Assembly (NCBI RefSeq): GCF_932526225.1
Contig: NC_064034.1
Span: 4,016,001 to 4,080,000, forward strand
Direction: 5' to 3'
DNA length: 64,000 bases
Source of the DNA: Nematostella vectensis
Taxonomy: Eukaryota > Cnidaria > Anthozoa > Actiniaria > Edwardsiidae
In this document: in pieces, positions 24,901-52,500 of the stretch
Position numbering within the stretch: the stretch's first letter is position 1
Layout: the number at the start of each line of letters is the position of its first letter
Notes under the pieces: model-generated
What the model was told of the DNA's origin: nothing
What the model saw: only the letters and a program-made list of their open reading frames with translations
The model's database searches: none
Made by a program: the position numbers and the translations under genes

Positions 24901-27900
24901 AAACCCAGAGAGTGCTCATTATGGCGCAATGCTCGATCAGTGTTAGTACTTTTTATTATTCGTGTTACTGTTTTTCGCTGTTGTTATGAACGGAAGGCCG
25001 GAAATCGCGAATAACTGTTACTGAGCAATTTGTTCATTTTCCCACGAGAAAGACGAGTCCTCGTTTATTATCATGGGTACAGACATTAAGCAAAGGTCAT
25101 ACTATTCTACTGTTGGAAACATCGAGGATATCTGCCGGATACCTACTTCCGGTGGAGGGAAAATTTCCTTTAGTTTGAGCAACAACCAATTACTCCAGGA
25201 AAAGGGATTATACTCATCTTAACCTTTGTCTCCCTCCTATCAATTATGAATAAACGCCCCTTCCTCCCAATGCATTTTCTTGCCACTTTCGGAAAGATAT
25301 AATTTCATCCCTAGGTAGCACAATCCTAAACTGACAAACGGAAAACTTCGTTTCAGCCAATAGAGGCTCAAATAAGGATTTCATCCTAGACATCCTAACC
25401 AAAACGTACCGTGGGTGCTAAAGAGGTCCCGGCGATAAACAGAGCCTGGAGACAAAGTAACCTGTAAAGAGGGACACAAGGCTGGTGAACACAAGCATTG
25501 GTACCACCGATTAGCGGGTCATTGATGTACCTTTATTATTATACGGCGAAACACTTGCACAAAGTATAATGCTTATGTGTGAGACCACACCCTGAGAAGG
25601 CAACCAAGTACTAAATATAGATTTGAGGGTTCCGTGCGAGATTACCAACCCCTTTTAAAAGACTAGATACACGGACTCGTGACTCGAGGGGTACCAACCC
25701 CTTGAGCTGTGTTCTCTCCCAGGGTTTTTATTAACTTGCCTATTGATCATTCCAAATCGATTGACAAGTATTGCAGCGTCAGTTATCGGGCCCAATTCAC
25801 GCTCCGCATTAAGTGGAAAGCTCTCTACGGGGGTTAAACTGACCTCGACTCACGCTGGTGTACAGCGCCCCAGGGTTCAGCCTTCCCTAGCACTACAGTG
25901 TATCACATTCACTGGCAGAGTCCCTCTAACGCTAATCTGTAGCTGGAATACAAGTGCGAATGAGGGGGAGAAGTTTAAGAGTTAAGCGTGTGAAGTCTTA
26001 TAAAATTCCTACGCTTGATATGGAGGATGAATGAATAGTGTTAGACACCCGGAACCCCCCGCGCCCTGGTCACAGTCGACCCTCATTTATTCCCCATTCC
26101 TTCCCAGCATGTGAAGTAAGTTCCCCTAGCGAACAATACGAGCTTGATGAAAGGCTTTTTGTAGACAATTTGCCAAGAACGTAGCGTCCCCCTGAGATCG
26201 TCTTCGAAACAATCTCATAATGAGAAAATAAGCTGAGGATAAGTTGCACGGTAATGATCGACAGACCAAGAGCAGACCTTAAAAGCTCTGTGTTACGAGT
26301 TCGCTCATCTTGCCAGATGGGACGTCTTTGATCGTATTATCATCTCTTGTCACTTATTGACTCTTTCGAGTGTTACCGAAACTTTATAACCAAATAAAAC
26401 GTCCAAAGCTTCGGCCAAGGTGCTGGTATCATTTGATTTTTACGGTGTGTTATTATATACAATAGATGACCCAAACGTGGAACAGAAATACCGGACCTAC
26501 CGGACATTAAAATACTATGGCAAAGTGTTTATGACTGTAGGGTGTGGGAGCAGGGCCTGATTAACGCACGGCAGTTTATAATAGCACCTCGCTTTACCCG
26601 AGCAGTCTGAACTGCAGTTATTTGCGAGAAATCGCTTTTCCAGATGTCACCTAATTGACATACAATTAGCAAAGCGATGACGCTGTGTCTAAAAATCTTC
26701 GCAAAAACCACAAGTCCACAACATCGAACAATGGAAAAAGCACTATTACGGGCCACTCTGTCATCGAGTACTTAGGGGGGAGGGGACGGGACGAGTAAGG
26801 ATGGCTAGATGCCGCAAGAACAACACTTTGCCATTGGAGATATACATTAGGGAAATTCCTGCAGCCAAATTGATTAATGAAAGCATCTCTGTAAAACATC
26901 TCTGTACAGTGTATTTTAAAATATTGTTTACATTTCTAAAAGGAGATAATATCATGTATGCGATACTGCGAGGTCTCGTTATATCAGTGTTATACGAGGG
27001 CATTACCAAGCCAATAGGCCCAGGTATCTCCCTAATTAGACTCTGGCATTGGTATGTTAACGATCTACGTCTATAACCGGGTTTTCCCACAGAAATATAA
27101 GCAATGTAGGCATCAATCTATCATCTGAGAAAGATTAGTCATTATGATCAGATCGGCGATAAGATAGTGCTCTCTAAGAGCTAGCTACGCACCCGTCCTC
27201 AACAAATGATAAAAAGTATTACAAAATACTATACTCTTAGGGCAAAGTCCACCAATATCATGACCAAAACGAGCTCTACAATATTCTTCCAGATAAGCCT
27301 ATATGAAACTTTAAAATCTTTTTAGGTCCCCTTTTCCGTCTTTAATAAATTCACGATATTAGTTGCAATTCCAAAGAAAAACAACGGCAATTGGTATATA
27401 GTCTTACACGCGACTGGCGATCTCATCTCTAGCACGGCTCATCTTTCCTTTTAGGAAATGTGCGCACCGACAAGTGGCTCTCATTTATCGATAGACTGAC
27501 GTCACGTGCTCGTCTTGATGAGTCGCATTTTTGTTCTCGTAAAGTAGGAGCCAGAGCGACCGTAGCATTTGAATGTACTGAATTGTAACAACACAAGCGC
27601 CTTATTCAAAACAAGTGTGACTTGTAAGCGCGTATTTGATAAGCTCGCTGAACTTTTACGATTACGCGTGGTGACTTTTGTTATCCGCGTGTGCAGTTTT
27701 CTCACCCCTTGTCTCGTCTTTTTTGTTGTTGTTTGGTTTTGTAAGCGCGCGAGTGTTATAATCTCGCAAGGCATGCTCAAGTCGATTCACACCATTTTGG
27801 TAAGCGCATCACTGGCATCCGCTAAAATCTGGTTATTTTGTTAATTATTTCTCAAGAAAATAATCCTTTCTTCTCCAAAAAGATCCCAATTAAGATTGGC

Positions 27901-28463
27901 TAAACTCATTCCCCTTCCCGTTTTGCTTGATGTCTTCTAACAAGCCACTTTTGTTTTTAAAGCTCCCCAAACAGTAATTGCTGAACATTGCTGTAGTGTA
28001 TCTCATAATTTGAGGACTGCTGTCACCCTTATCGCGTAGTACGCGATCTGCGCGCCATTGTTTGATGTGGCGAGGTAGAGAAACGGTGCCTCGGATTCAA
28101 TGGTAGACTCCATATGGTTAACTTCCACAAGGAAGCGTGCAAACCCGGCTAAGACTCCAGTCTCCCAGTCCCAGCAGCTCGCACGGGTCGTAGCCACTAC
28201 ACCACCCTCCATCATTTCGGAGGTGACATTCGACACTCGCCGTGTGTGGTCTGAGTGACTGCGTAAATAAGCACGATTTCCCCGCTCAGCGATATTTTAG
28301 CGCGTTGCTTTTCGAGTCAGAACAGAATCTTGTAGCTCGAGCATAGCGTGTGCGAGTGCTTAGCTGAGGTCGACCACCTAACATACCTGAAAAGTCAAGA
28401 CCCATAGCCAAACCCAACACATAGGCTCTCAGTTCGCAAGCAAGCGACGGTACGGCTTCAGAT
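21926..28463. other. 6.5-kb intergenic region, no gene recognised
   Basis: The short ORFs here have no recognisable motifs, splice continuity or domain features. The only clear structure is the 43-bp repeat at 23708-23836. The last few hundred bases before 28464 should contain the promoter and 5'UTR of the next gene, but I cannot point to a start site. Confidence 0.5.
23708..23836. repeat. 43-bp tandem repeat, 3 copies
   Basis: Three consecutive units starting AATCAAGCCAAAGGGTT and ending AAGGGAGGA; they differ at four or five positions. Confidence 0.92.
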
Positions 28464-41820
<13,357 letters not shown>

Positions 41821-43401
41821 CGTGACGTGAACAAGCTCTTTTACGTTACTGTGGTAACAGACCCAGGGAATTTTTCCGGAAAGCCCTTTGAGGAGCAGAA
41901 TTTTCAAGAGGGGCCCTGAATAGCGAGAGATGCTTATCAAGGAAGACTAATTATGACTCAACCAGAGGATGTGTATATTTTTATTGTTTCGTTGTAAATA
42001 CACAAATGAAGTGCACGGATATAAACAGGACCTAGACTCGTGTGTCATATAGTATTTATCGAGTAAACTTTAAACACGAATTACTGCCCAGTCAAGAAAA
42101 CAGCAAGTAATTGGTTATTAACAAATTTTTCACTCCCAGTCGTTATAGCCTAGACCACCCTGCAGCGCAGGCACACTTAGCCGTTAGCTCATTAAAATGT
42201 AATCAAGAGATGATAACCCTAGACCACCCTGAAGAACGGTCATCAAGCTTGTGCTATTATAGGGCCATTAGCGTAATAGGTCTCTCGCGTGTCTTGATGG
42301 AGACGCCGTTCGGTGCAACACGCGCTAATGTTGTTCCTTTTTGCCGACCACACGCACCGCGGCAGTTCTGCTGTCATCGCTAGCCCTTCTAAACTAAGCG
42401 ATGGATGTCCAGGCTTGCACCTTTGCAGTACCTCGAGTATTTTTCATAAATTTTGTTGCGTTTTCCATAGAGAAAATCTTGTGAATGTACGTAGCAGCTA
42501 CGATAACCGATATGTATAATTAGTTATACGAGTTCACTCAAGTTCAAATAAAGGTTGAAGTTTTAAGCTACGTGGCACTAGAGTCTTTATTATTCCAAAC
42601 GGCAAGATTTTCATGTGAGTTTTATGGAAACTGTTTCGCAAAATTAAGTGCCCGCGAAATATAGACCAACAAGGAAGCATGCTATCAACCCATACTTTGT
42701 AATAGTACGGTGTGCAATTACCACTATGAAAAAAACGCTGGCCCCTCGCGAGAGCAGTAAGCCCATAGGCGTGTACATGTAAACGTATTATGAATGATTT
42801 ATAGTTCCGTTACATATTGCTTGTAGTAGTTTAACGAAGGTATACTAGCAGTTCACGCACCGATTCTTCAGTCTATTTTAGTGGTTCGTATTTCAGTGTA
42901 AACTCACTATGAATACTGTGAATAGTGTAAGATAGTGTAGACAATATTTAGTTATTGCCCGTAGCTGGTTTTACGAAGGTATACCAGAAGTGCACAGATT
43001 CTTTTGATCTGACTCCTTCAGTGGTTCTTTGAAATTGACACACAAGTCGTCACAATCATTTAAAGCGTTTAGGAAATTTCGTTAACTTATTGCACTTGTA
43101 GCACATAGTATATATAATCTAGTTTTATTGATTTCATATTCTGGACTTCTCTTACAACAGTAGTGATAATATAACAACTCTAACATGGTTTTGCGGATAA
43201 CTAATTCTTCTTTTTCGACCATTGGACTATTTACATGTAGTTTCTAGACCGTGACCACCAAGTGGAACGTGCTTTGCGATTAGAGAAAAGTGATTAACAC
43301 AATTCCCGTGTCACTGATAAACTTTAATATCACATAACCTATATTTACATTAATCTCTATATTTTCATAAGATTGCAGGGTCTAGTATTACAAATTATGG
43401 G
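41821..43401. other. 3' flank between convergent Ig-Frizzled and FZR1 genes
   Basis: Holds the 3'UTRs of both genes. A plus-strand AATAAA at 42547-42552 can end the Ig-Frizzled mRNA, and a minus-strand AATAAA at 43129-43124 can end FZR1. Positions 42642-42664 repeat a sequence also found at 9448-9470. No further gene seen. Confidence 0.55.
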
Positions 43402-46400
43402 TCACCTAATTCGTGAAAACAAATTCAGTTCAGACTTGGACTCCTGTGAAACAAAAAAACAAGAATAAGCACACCATTTTTGTAGACAAATAGCAAATAT
43501 AAGGTGGATTGTGTTACCTTCTGTGAGCGGACTTTACTGAAAACATTCCAAAACCTCAAAGTCTCGTCACCAGCACCAGTTACAATAGCCTCGCCGTCAG
43601 GAGATACAGCCTGTTGAGAAACATGTTCAACTCAGATTGCTACCTACTTTTGTATGAGATACAGCTGATAACCCCCCCCCCCCCCCCTGTGACCCTGCAT
43701 TTTAAGTTTATTCACAGGTTGTAGGGTGGTGAGAGGTTTTGTTAGTTACATAGGTCACAATGACTATCCTATATAGCCCCACAATACTTTGTTATGACTT
43801 GCGACTTGTACTACCTGCACATGACCAACACCTTTTGAATAAGTAACTCCATGACTGCCACTCTTATTTTCCTACAGCCCTTAGTTCACTTGATGCTTTT
43901 TACCCTTTTTCAACCACTCACCAGATATAGCACTCTGAATGAATGTCCAGTTAGCTTGGCTACTTGAGTGAGAGATGGGTATTTCCAGACAAGAATCTGG
44001 TTTTGAGAATAGCCATGGGTGCTGACCTAGAATAAGAAAATAAGAAAGGCCTGAATATCATCTATAGATGTCAACAAAGCTTCACTTAATTAAAGATAAG
44101 AAAAGAGAGGATAGCCAGCTTACCAGTTCATTGGAATGCTTTGACCATGCTAAATTGCACACCTGAATTAAAAAAAAGAAAAAAAAATAAAGATTAGAGT
44201 CTGCAAAACACAATTACATAAGCTGCACAGGTAAGGTAGTTACTGTCAAAAAAGAAGATTCGAATGGATACATACTTGAGATCCTGTGTCAACACACTGA
44301 AGGGGTTGTCCAGTCAGGGTATTCCAGAACCTTATTCTTCTATCTGCTGTGCCACCCCCAGATGCTAACAGACCATGCTAGAAAAAATGGAATGCATTAT
44401 GATATAAAGTTACTCAAAACTATGCCTTAGTGTCCATGGTAGCCCTAATCATAGTATAAGAGAAGGATTGGAGATAATTACAGTGCATAAACATGGTGCA
44501 ATAGAGAAGACTCAATTATCCAAGGCTTGAGTATGAAATTAAAATGTGCAGACTGACCTGATGAGGAGACCACGATATGGCTTTGACTGCTGCTGTGTGT
44601 TCACTATACTGCTGGATTGGTGTTGAGCCGGACAGGTTCCAAACCAGCAGTTTGTTGTCATTGCCGCCAGATGCAAGATGCTGGTGGTCTGGAGACCATT
44701 TGAGACCACATACCTAGAGTGAACAAGACATCATCAATTCCAGGTATTCAGGTAACAGAGGTTCTCATACCACACAAACGTCAGTAAACAAAAGACCATC
44801 CATTCCAGGTATCCAGGCAACAAAGGTACTCATACCACAAAAAGGACAGTAGACAAGTCACCAATTCTACAGTAGGTTATCGCAGGTAACAGAGGTGCTC
44901 ATATCACACAAACTTTAGGACAGTAGACAAGACAACTACCATTTCCAATACAAGATGCTCAGACCATAAACAGCCAACAAAATACAAGGTTGCCTACCCA
45001 GCTACTGTAGTAAACCAGATTCAAGGCATTCCAACATCAACAATGGTGGGATTGTCTGTTTATTATTTTGCCTACACAACTACATGTAGTCATCAAGCCA
45101 AAACAAAAATAAAGCATACTTGTTTGATCTAAAGGATTGTTTGAGGAGGGGTGGCAAGCATAATTTAGCACTATCAACACTTTACCTCTTGTCTGTGTCC
45201 AACAAGCCTTCTCTCAAGCTGTGTTGGCGAGCGGGTGTCTCTTTGTAGAATGAGTCTGTCTCTGCTTCCAGATGATAACATGTCACCATTCCATGCAAGT
45301 GCACCTACCCCACAAATGAAAACAACCACAAGTTAGCATTCCATGCAAGCGCACCTACCCCACAAACAATAACAATTACAAGTCAGCATTCCATGCAAGC
45401 GCACCTACCCCACAAACAATAACAACCACAAGTCAGCATTCCATGCAAGCGCACCTACCCCACAAACAAAAACAACCACAAGTCAGCATTCCATGCAAGT
45501 GCACCTACCCCACAAACAAAAACAACCACAAGTCAGCATTCCATGCAAGCGCACCTACCCCACAAACAATAACAACCACAAGTCAGCATTCCATGCAAGC
45601 GCACCTACCCCACAAACAATAACAACCACAAGTCAGCATTCAATGCAAGCGCACCTACCCCACAAACAATAACAACCACAAGTCAGCATTCCATGCAAGC
45701 GCACCTACCCCACAAACAAAAACAACCACAAGTCAGCATTCCATGCAAGTGCACCTACCCCACAAACAAAAACAACCACAAGTCAGCATTCCATGCAAGC
45801 GCACCCTACCCACAAACAATAACAACTACAAGTCAGCATTCCATGCAAGCGCACCTACCCCACAAACAATAACAACCACAAGTCAGCATTCCATGCAAGC
45901 GCACCTACCCCACAAACAAAAACAACCACAAGTCAGCATTCCATGCAAGTGCACCTACCCCACAAACAAAAACAACCACAAGTCAGCATTCCATGCAAGC
46001 GCACCTACCCCACAAACAATAACAACCACAAGTCAGCATTCCATGCAAGCGCACCTACCCCACAAACAATAACAACCACAAGTCAGCATTCCATGCAAGC
46101 GCACCTACCCCACAAACAATAACAACCACAAGTCAGCATTACATGCAAGTGCACCTACCCCACAAACAATAACAACCACAAGTCAGCATTCCATGCAAGT
46201 GCACTTACCCCACAAACAATAACAACCACAAGTCAGCATGAGAAAAGGGGGTAAGAGAATCATAAATTTGAAAAGATATGTTAGACATCTGAGTTGGCAG
46301 AGTTTGGGTCTCCAGTAAGTAATTTTGCTAACTGCTTCAGACAACTTACCAACTCTAGCAGAATGGCCATCCATGGTTAACAATTTCTTCTGAGCACTTG

Positions 46401-48765
46401 CATCCCATATTTGTACAAGTCCTTTGTAAGTCCCCACTGACACTAAGCCATTCTATGAATGAATCAGTAAGTACATTTAGCATCATTATAATCATCATCT
46501 GGGCCTGGTAATGTAAGATTGTCACTCTTACCCGTTCTGACCAGCTGACAGAAGTGACAGAGTCTCCATCAGACGACAAATCACACAACTTGGTGACCTG
46601 CATCACACACATGGAAAATTAGTCAAATTGACAGATCTAATGCAGTGTCCAAGACATTTTAATGGTTCCGAAAATGATTTCATAAAATATTATCTTAATC
46701 ACTATTATTTCAGGTAGAGGTGGCAGATGTGGTCTACATGTTGAACACTCTTTACTAATTGCTACTAACAGAGATTCCATTCAGTACCCAGACACAACAA
46801 GATATGGGGAAACTTTTTGTAAGATTAGGCAAAATAGCATATTTTACTAACCTGACTTGTGCAGGCACTCCACAGATACACACATGTGCCCAAGCCAACA
46901 CTCAGGATGTTTTGTGCTGACCAGTCCACAAGATTAAGGTAAAAGTCGTCCTGGAAAAATAAATACAACTCATGTCAACCTGTGTACCCAGTACAATATA
47001 GGACATTGAAAAAAATGCATTGATGCAAAATAGCTTAAGGATTTGTTATAAAACTTGCATACCTGCAGTTCAGGAGCATCCAAAACTTTAAAGGGTATTT
47101 TGGAGATTTTTCTAGTTGACTGAAATAACATATGTATAACACAAGTTACATGAATGATGCATTGAACATATACCAAAATATAACACTGAAAAAAAAACTG
47201 AATACTGAACTGGTAACATATAATAATAAAGTATTTAATAAGGTCTGTGACAAACCTTTCTAGGAGAGCGCAGAAGTCTTTGACTAAGGGGGTAAAAAAA
47301 AAAAAAAATTAAATTTCAAACAATGAAATTGAAAGTTAGGTTTCTATATAAAATTTTATTACATGACAATTCCCACCTTTTCTTGCTAACAGGTGATAAA
47401 GAATATGCTGATGATGACTCCTCCTTTTTGCTTCTTCTCACTTGGTACTAGAGAAAAATGCAGGAACTTGATGAGTTTTGGGCTTAAAGCAAATTGAATG
47501 TGTGAACTAGTTCATGAGAAAATACTGACCTGAAACACATTATGGACATAATTACTGTTACTTGATAAAACCTTCCTATCTTCTAGTTGACACTCCTGGA
47601 AACATGAGTTATCAAATTAAAAAATGAGACTGTAAGCAAAGCATGTTATAGCACTCACAGCTTACAGTAAGAGAATTTTTGTATAATGATATATAATTCT
47701 ATTTTTATAAAATGCTTACTTTTAAATCCTCGATCCCAGCTCCTAATAATTCATTCTTGAGTAGACACTGATAAGCAAATCCCTCTGTGGGGAATAAAAA
47801 ATAAAGACATGATAAAAAAGACTGGTATACTCAAAGCAAATAAATAAGTGCAGATATTGATATATTTACCTTTAGTTTCTGTGCCTGCTTCTCTGGTAAT
47901 GCTACCACTATGTGTGCCTGGTTCATTATTTTCCTGGACATAGTTATAGTTGGATTTCCAAGCAGCCCCCAGTCGGCTTGGTATAAATCTGTCGAAAAAA
48001 CTTAGGTTGGTAAAAAGATCTTTTTTCTATAAAAAACAAAAAACAAATAAAGTCTTTTCAATTATGTCCCTTTTACCCTAAGCTTGTAGTATTTTGTAAT
48101 AAAAAATCTATTCAAATGGAACCATGCAAATTTTTAACCATTACTTTTTTTTAACGGTCATAGATTTGGCTGGTATCTGGTACTGGTAAAAGGCAACATA
48201 GATTCATACACTCCACTGTAATATTCTGTAATTCTTTAAAGAAGAATTACTAAATGTTCATTTTCTTAGCGCACCTATCACTGTATCGTTCCTTGCTTGG
48301 TGATGCGACAGGACTACAACTCAAAGGGGAGTTTAGGTGCCTGGAGGTTAAAGGCTGTGAACAGAAACAATATATTGATTTATGCCTCAGTACACTTTTA
48401 ACAAATAAGACAACTTGATTGAATGGCATTGGAATTCTGGTCCCATATTAAATAATCGAATACATCCTTAGCTCTATAGCTAGCTATGAAAGATCAAAGA
48501 CTATGATAAATCATTCCTGCACTGAAGGATTAAAGAACTTCACTTTTAGAAAAAAAAATCAAATACACACAATATCGACTGTAGTTCAAGAACAATAACT
48601 GTGTGAAAATAAGAAAAACAAATATACTAACTTAGTAGCCATTATTTTCCTAAGAATACGTTATTTTTACATGAAATATCTAATCCTTACCGAGCTAATA
48701 GGAGAGGCAGCAGGGCTTGTAGCTTTTTGTTGCATCAAAAGACGACGCTCGAAGCCTGGGTCCAT
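43402..48765 (-). CDS. FZR1: Fizzy-related protein (Cdh1), APC/C activator and substrate receptor
   Basis: Activates the anaphase-promoting complex in late mitosis and G1 and recruits D-box and KEN-box substrates. Exons: 48765-48691, 48354-48275, 47988-47870, 47784-47720, 47595-47530, 47447-47377, 47283-47256, 47119-47063, 46950-46852, 46597-46532, 46452-46350, 45304-45186, 44713-44558, 44377-44276, 44162-44124, 44026-43922, 43610-43518, 43443-43402. The model is 494 aa; human is 496. Seen: an N-terminus [10 protein letters not shown], the C-box DRFIPSR, the [18 protein letters not shown] linker, seven WD40 repeats (for example [88 protein letters not shown]), and the C-terminal Ile-Arg tail. 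Both APC/C-contact elements are therefore intact. Fizzy-related rather than CDC20 by the N-terminus and the [13 protein letters not shown] block. Confidence 0.97.
45284..46240. repeat. 50-bp minisatellite containing the FZR1 exon 12 splice acceptor, about 19 copies
   Basis: Plus-strand units read CATTCCATGCAAGCGCACC, TACCCCACAAACAATAACAA, then CCACAAGTCAG. The first unit is the true exon 12 edge: exon 12 begins at 45304 within GCACC|TACCCC. Each later copy therefore carries 19-21 nt of exon sequence plus the TAG acceptor. Copies are nearly identical. Confidence 0.95.
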
Positions 48766-49552
48766 ATTGGTCCAGAAATGGTAGACTTCGTCTAACGTTC
48801 TAGCTTCGAAAAGTTTCTAGCTATAACACGGGTAAATGAAGGCCTAGAAAAACTTCTTCTTATAAATCCCTGTAATGGTTTAGTAATCGTCTCACGACAG
48901 AGTACTTGTAGGGACGGATGTGGCGTTCGAATTCAATAAACAGTGTTTTGATTTCCAAGGAACATTCAACAACAATAACATGCCAAGCGAAACAGTTCTA
49001 GTCCATAATAGTCCACAAAAGCTAGTTCCCGTAGCTTGTACCAGTACGAAGAAAAGGGAAATTCGCTGATGAATTAACAAAGGACCGATGAAACAGCTGT
49101 GTTCCCCGGCGAAGAAAAAAAATCTTGGGAAAAGCTTATTGAGTGAGCATAAAACGCAAGTCCAAGAGCTTAAACAGGAACCAGATATTTGGCACAATCG
49201 ACCAGCAACAAATCACTCCTTGAATATCTCCAACTCCACCAGGTGGCGTATGAATAGGTTGTTCTCCAGCAGCAATAGGGTAAAGTGTGATTTTATGATC
49301 GATTCCACGTGAGAATTTTCTTGTTTGTAAAAACCGTTTGTTGAAAACGGTTCAGACGCTTTTTAATCCGGGACTTTCGCAAGACAAAAGAACCGCGGAA
49401 GGCTGGGACTCAAACTAGTTACCAGACTACACGCGTCCAGGAAACCCAAAATGGCGGACGACAAAGATTTTTACGCGAAGTATTTATTCGTTCTTCGCTC
49501 GTTAAAAAGAACTTGAGAGTATGTGACAAAGTTTGGTAAAAGGAAAGCCAAG
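48766..49552. promoter_or_regulatory. Divergent promoter region FZR1 / EIF2D
   Basis: The two start codons are 787 bp apart and point outward; no other gene is supported between them. It should contain both promoters and 5'UTRs. AAAATGGCGGAC at 49449-49460 is a YY1-type motif. Confidence 0.6.
49451..49516 (+). other. Possible upstream ORF (21 codons) before EIF2D
   Basis: ATG in a good context (CAAAATGG) opens MADDKDFYAKYLFVLRSLKR plus one residue and stops at 49514, 36 nt before the EIF2D start. If the transcript begins upstream, ribosomes would meet this first. The same bases form a YY1-like element, so the true start site may instead lie at or after it. Confidence 0.4.
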
Positions 49553-52500
49553 ATGTTCATAAAACCTTTCAGAGTGAAGACGAGTACGGCCATCCGTGGT
49601 TCAGACAGGTAAATGTAAATGTTTGCGTTGCGGTCGAAAACTGAAAAAAAATGAACGATTCATCTGAACCATTTATTTTACTAGATTTGGCTAAATTGTA
49701 GAATTCAACCCCGCATCCAAACTTATTTGCCTTTCCATTGTATTTATTGCGCCGTTCTATAGAAATCAATGTACAAAGTCCAATTGGAGTTGGATTATGC
49801 ACTTGTAGAGGCGTAAGGCCTTTCTTTTCATATTCGATTTCATTCGATTTAGGAGGAAGCTTCGCTCAGAAATTGGCCGCTGCTTCCCGGCACTGCCAGC
49901 AGAGCTACTGTCCGAGATAGTGCCAAATAAGGAAGATATGACGGTGTCACGTATCGTCACGCATTCCGAAGAGAGCGTAACAGTCTATAGTCTGAGTGGA
50001 GAACCAATTTTCTTTGAAATTGAGAAAAGGGTTATCCCTACAGGTGACATACACTTAACCAAAAACCTATGGGAAAACCAACAATAGTCCAAGGGCAGAT
50101 TCTTGATTGAAAAGGAGGGGGAAGGTCTGGACATGAGTTTTAGACTTTTTTGGTTATATTATACAGAGTAAAGACTGGGTTAACCCATGCAGTACTGGAA
50201 CTAATCTTAATTTTTCAGCACTGTTATCAGGATCTAGTCAATAGGAAAGGGAATGCAAGAAATGGAAGGGAGGCTGGGGGTATCGGCTTACACTTGTCAT
50301 ATAATAAATTTGATGGTTGGACCCAATAAGCCTCTTTCCAACGTTTTTATTCTCATTGGGGTGGGGAGGGGGATTGGACAGCCTAAACCATTAATTGGAT
50401 CACTGTGGATTGTGTTTATCACTTATTATCACTATTATATTTGGATGTTATTCTGTTTTTCTATCCCTTTGCTGATTACTGATTATCAGGATAACACACC
50501 ATGCAGCCTATAAAAGTAGGTAACTGATCAGTAAAAAGAATGACAAGGTCTTTTTTCTTTTAGTGTACACCCTCTGGAAGTACCCGGAGATGCTTCCAAG
50601 ATTTTCTACATGGCCTCCTGTGTTTGATAAATTAAGGGGCGGAGCAGGTAATGTAGTTCTTTTGTTGTTTTTATTGAGGATGTGTAAACCAGCAATGTGG
50701 AATTGACGCTTCCCTTTATACTAGGACCATAATACTATGAAAGCAAAGTGTATTGACAGAAAAGGGATAGGGGAAAGTCAAGTGCACCAACTACATATTA
50801 CTTATGACATTGATCAAAAGTTATGTCTATTAACAAATATAGTTTAGCTAGATATATGGATGTTGGGTATGTGTTGACTATTTGTAAGACTATTCACAGC
50901 ATTAAATTCAGGAGCCGAAAAATTAGTGGCAAATAGGTAATTCCTATTAGAGTCTGGAATATTCTTCCTGTGCTCTTGTTGAGTTCCAAATTATGACCAG
51001 CCCTTGTCTGTATCCTTCATAGATCTCATGCTGCCTGGAGTCATTCTTCCTCCTGGAGGAATCAGCAGCATTGAAAGATTTGAAAAAGATACGCTTTGGT
51101 GCATAACACTAAGAGGAAACAGGTGATAAGATTTATATTAATGACATATTCAGTACTGGAAACAGGGAAGGTGATACTGCCCTCCTTTTTGGACTGAAGT
51201 TATATCAGAAATTTGTGGAAGGTAGATTCTACTAAATATAACTCCAGCCATGTTATTTTTAAAGTATTAATATTTGACTTTCAGGCCCGTACCCAGGATG
51301 TGAAATCCAAAAAAGGGGACCTTATTTTTCCGGGGGGTGGGAGGGGGGCATGGGGGGTGCTCTGTTAAAATCTTACCAACCCCCCAAAAAACAAAAAGTT
51401 TTTTTTAATGTCTTTGCAGTATTTCCACGGGACGTTTATTGTCAGATTTGGTTACAAGAAAGTCTGACTTTTGATGACATATCTGAGTGACCTAGCTTAT
51501 GCTTTATAGTTTTGTCTATAAATAGCATGTCTATTGACAACGAAAAGTTGACTTACGGCTGTTGTGGGGGCCGCAATCCCCCCCCCCCCCCCTGGGTATG
51601 GGCCTGACTCTTTTGGGATGGTCCCCTTTCTTCAAGAAACCCTGGACCCTCTATAGGTAGAACCTTTTCGGGTAGGATATTCCCAAGCCCTCTAGGCTGG
51701 ACCCTAAGAAGTGAGCAGTTCAGGCCTCAAGTTGTGTGAAAATGAACTCAGTTTCCTTATTTTTGTCATCTTTCCTTATTATTGTCATCTTTCCTTATTT
51801 TTGTCATCTTTCCTTATTATTGTTATCAAGGGCACCTGTTGCTGTTGGTGTCACGACAGTGTCCAGGAAGGATATGTTTGAAGATGGCATGAGAGGAAAA
51901 GGAGTAAAAGTAATGCATGTTTACACAGATTGCTTATGGTAAGGCAATATTATTTGATCAAGTATTTACTTTGCAGTATTGTATGTAGTATTCTTCCCAA
52001 AATGTCAAGTTTAATACAGTATAAGAAGGAATGGTAATCATTGTTTCAAGGTTATCAGAGTACTATACATTGCTTGTGATTATTTATGTCTGAAAAATTG
52101 TAAACAGTAGCTGAAAAGAGGTGATGCATAGACTGCTGATAGTATATGGGATAAATAGATAGCTTTATTAATGTGAACTGCGGAGCTAGTAGGATGAATT
52201 ATGTTTACAAGATATAAAGATATCATAAAAATATATAGATATCATAGATAAAAACTATGATAATAAATATATTAAATATAAAAGGTTCTATAGTAAAAAT
52301 AAGTTCAAATATCTAGGTTTTAAAACTATTGACATGTTGGCATTGTGCATTAAAAGGGTGTTTTTGCCCTATTTGTCTTGAAGGTTACATTGTAAGTCCT
52401 AGCTTTCCTAAGTGCATACATGCTTTCAAATTTAGTTAGTAAAAAGTGGTATAGGGGATGCCCTGCATCATTAGAAATGTCATCGAACAGGGACTTACAG

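Noticed and set aside
25743..25985. 80-residue plus-strand ORF in the large intergenic region
   Set aside because: No recognisable motif, no splice support and no neighbouring exons; length is expected by chance.
45743..46072. His/Gln/Thr-rich repeat ORF
   Set aside because: Translation of the 50-bp minisatellite in FZR1 intron 11, antisense to the gene.
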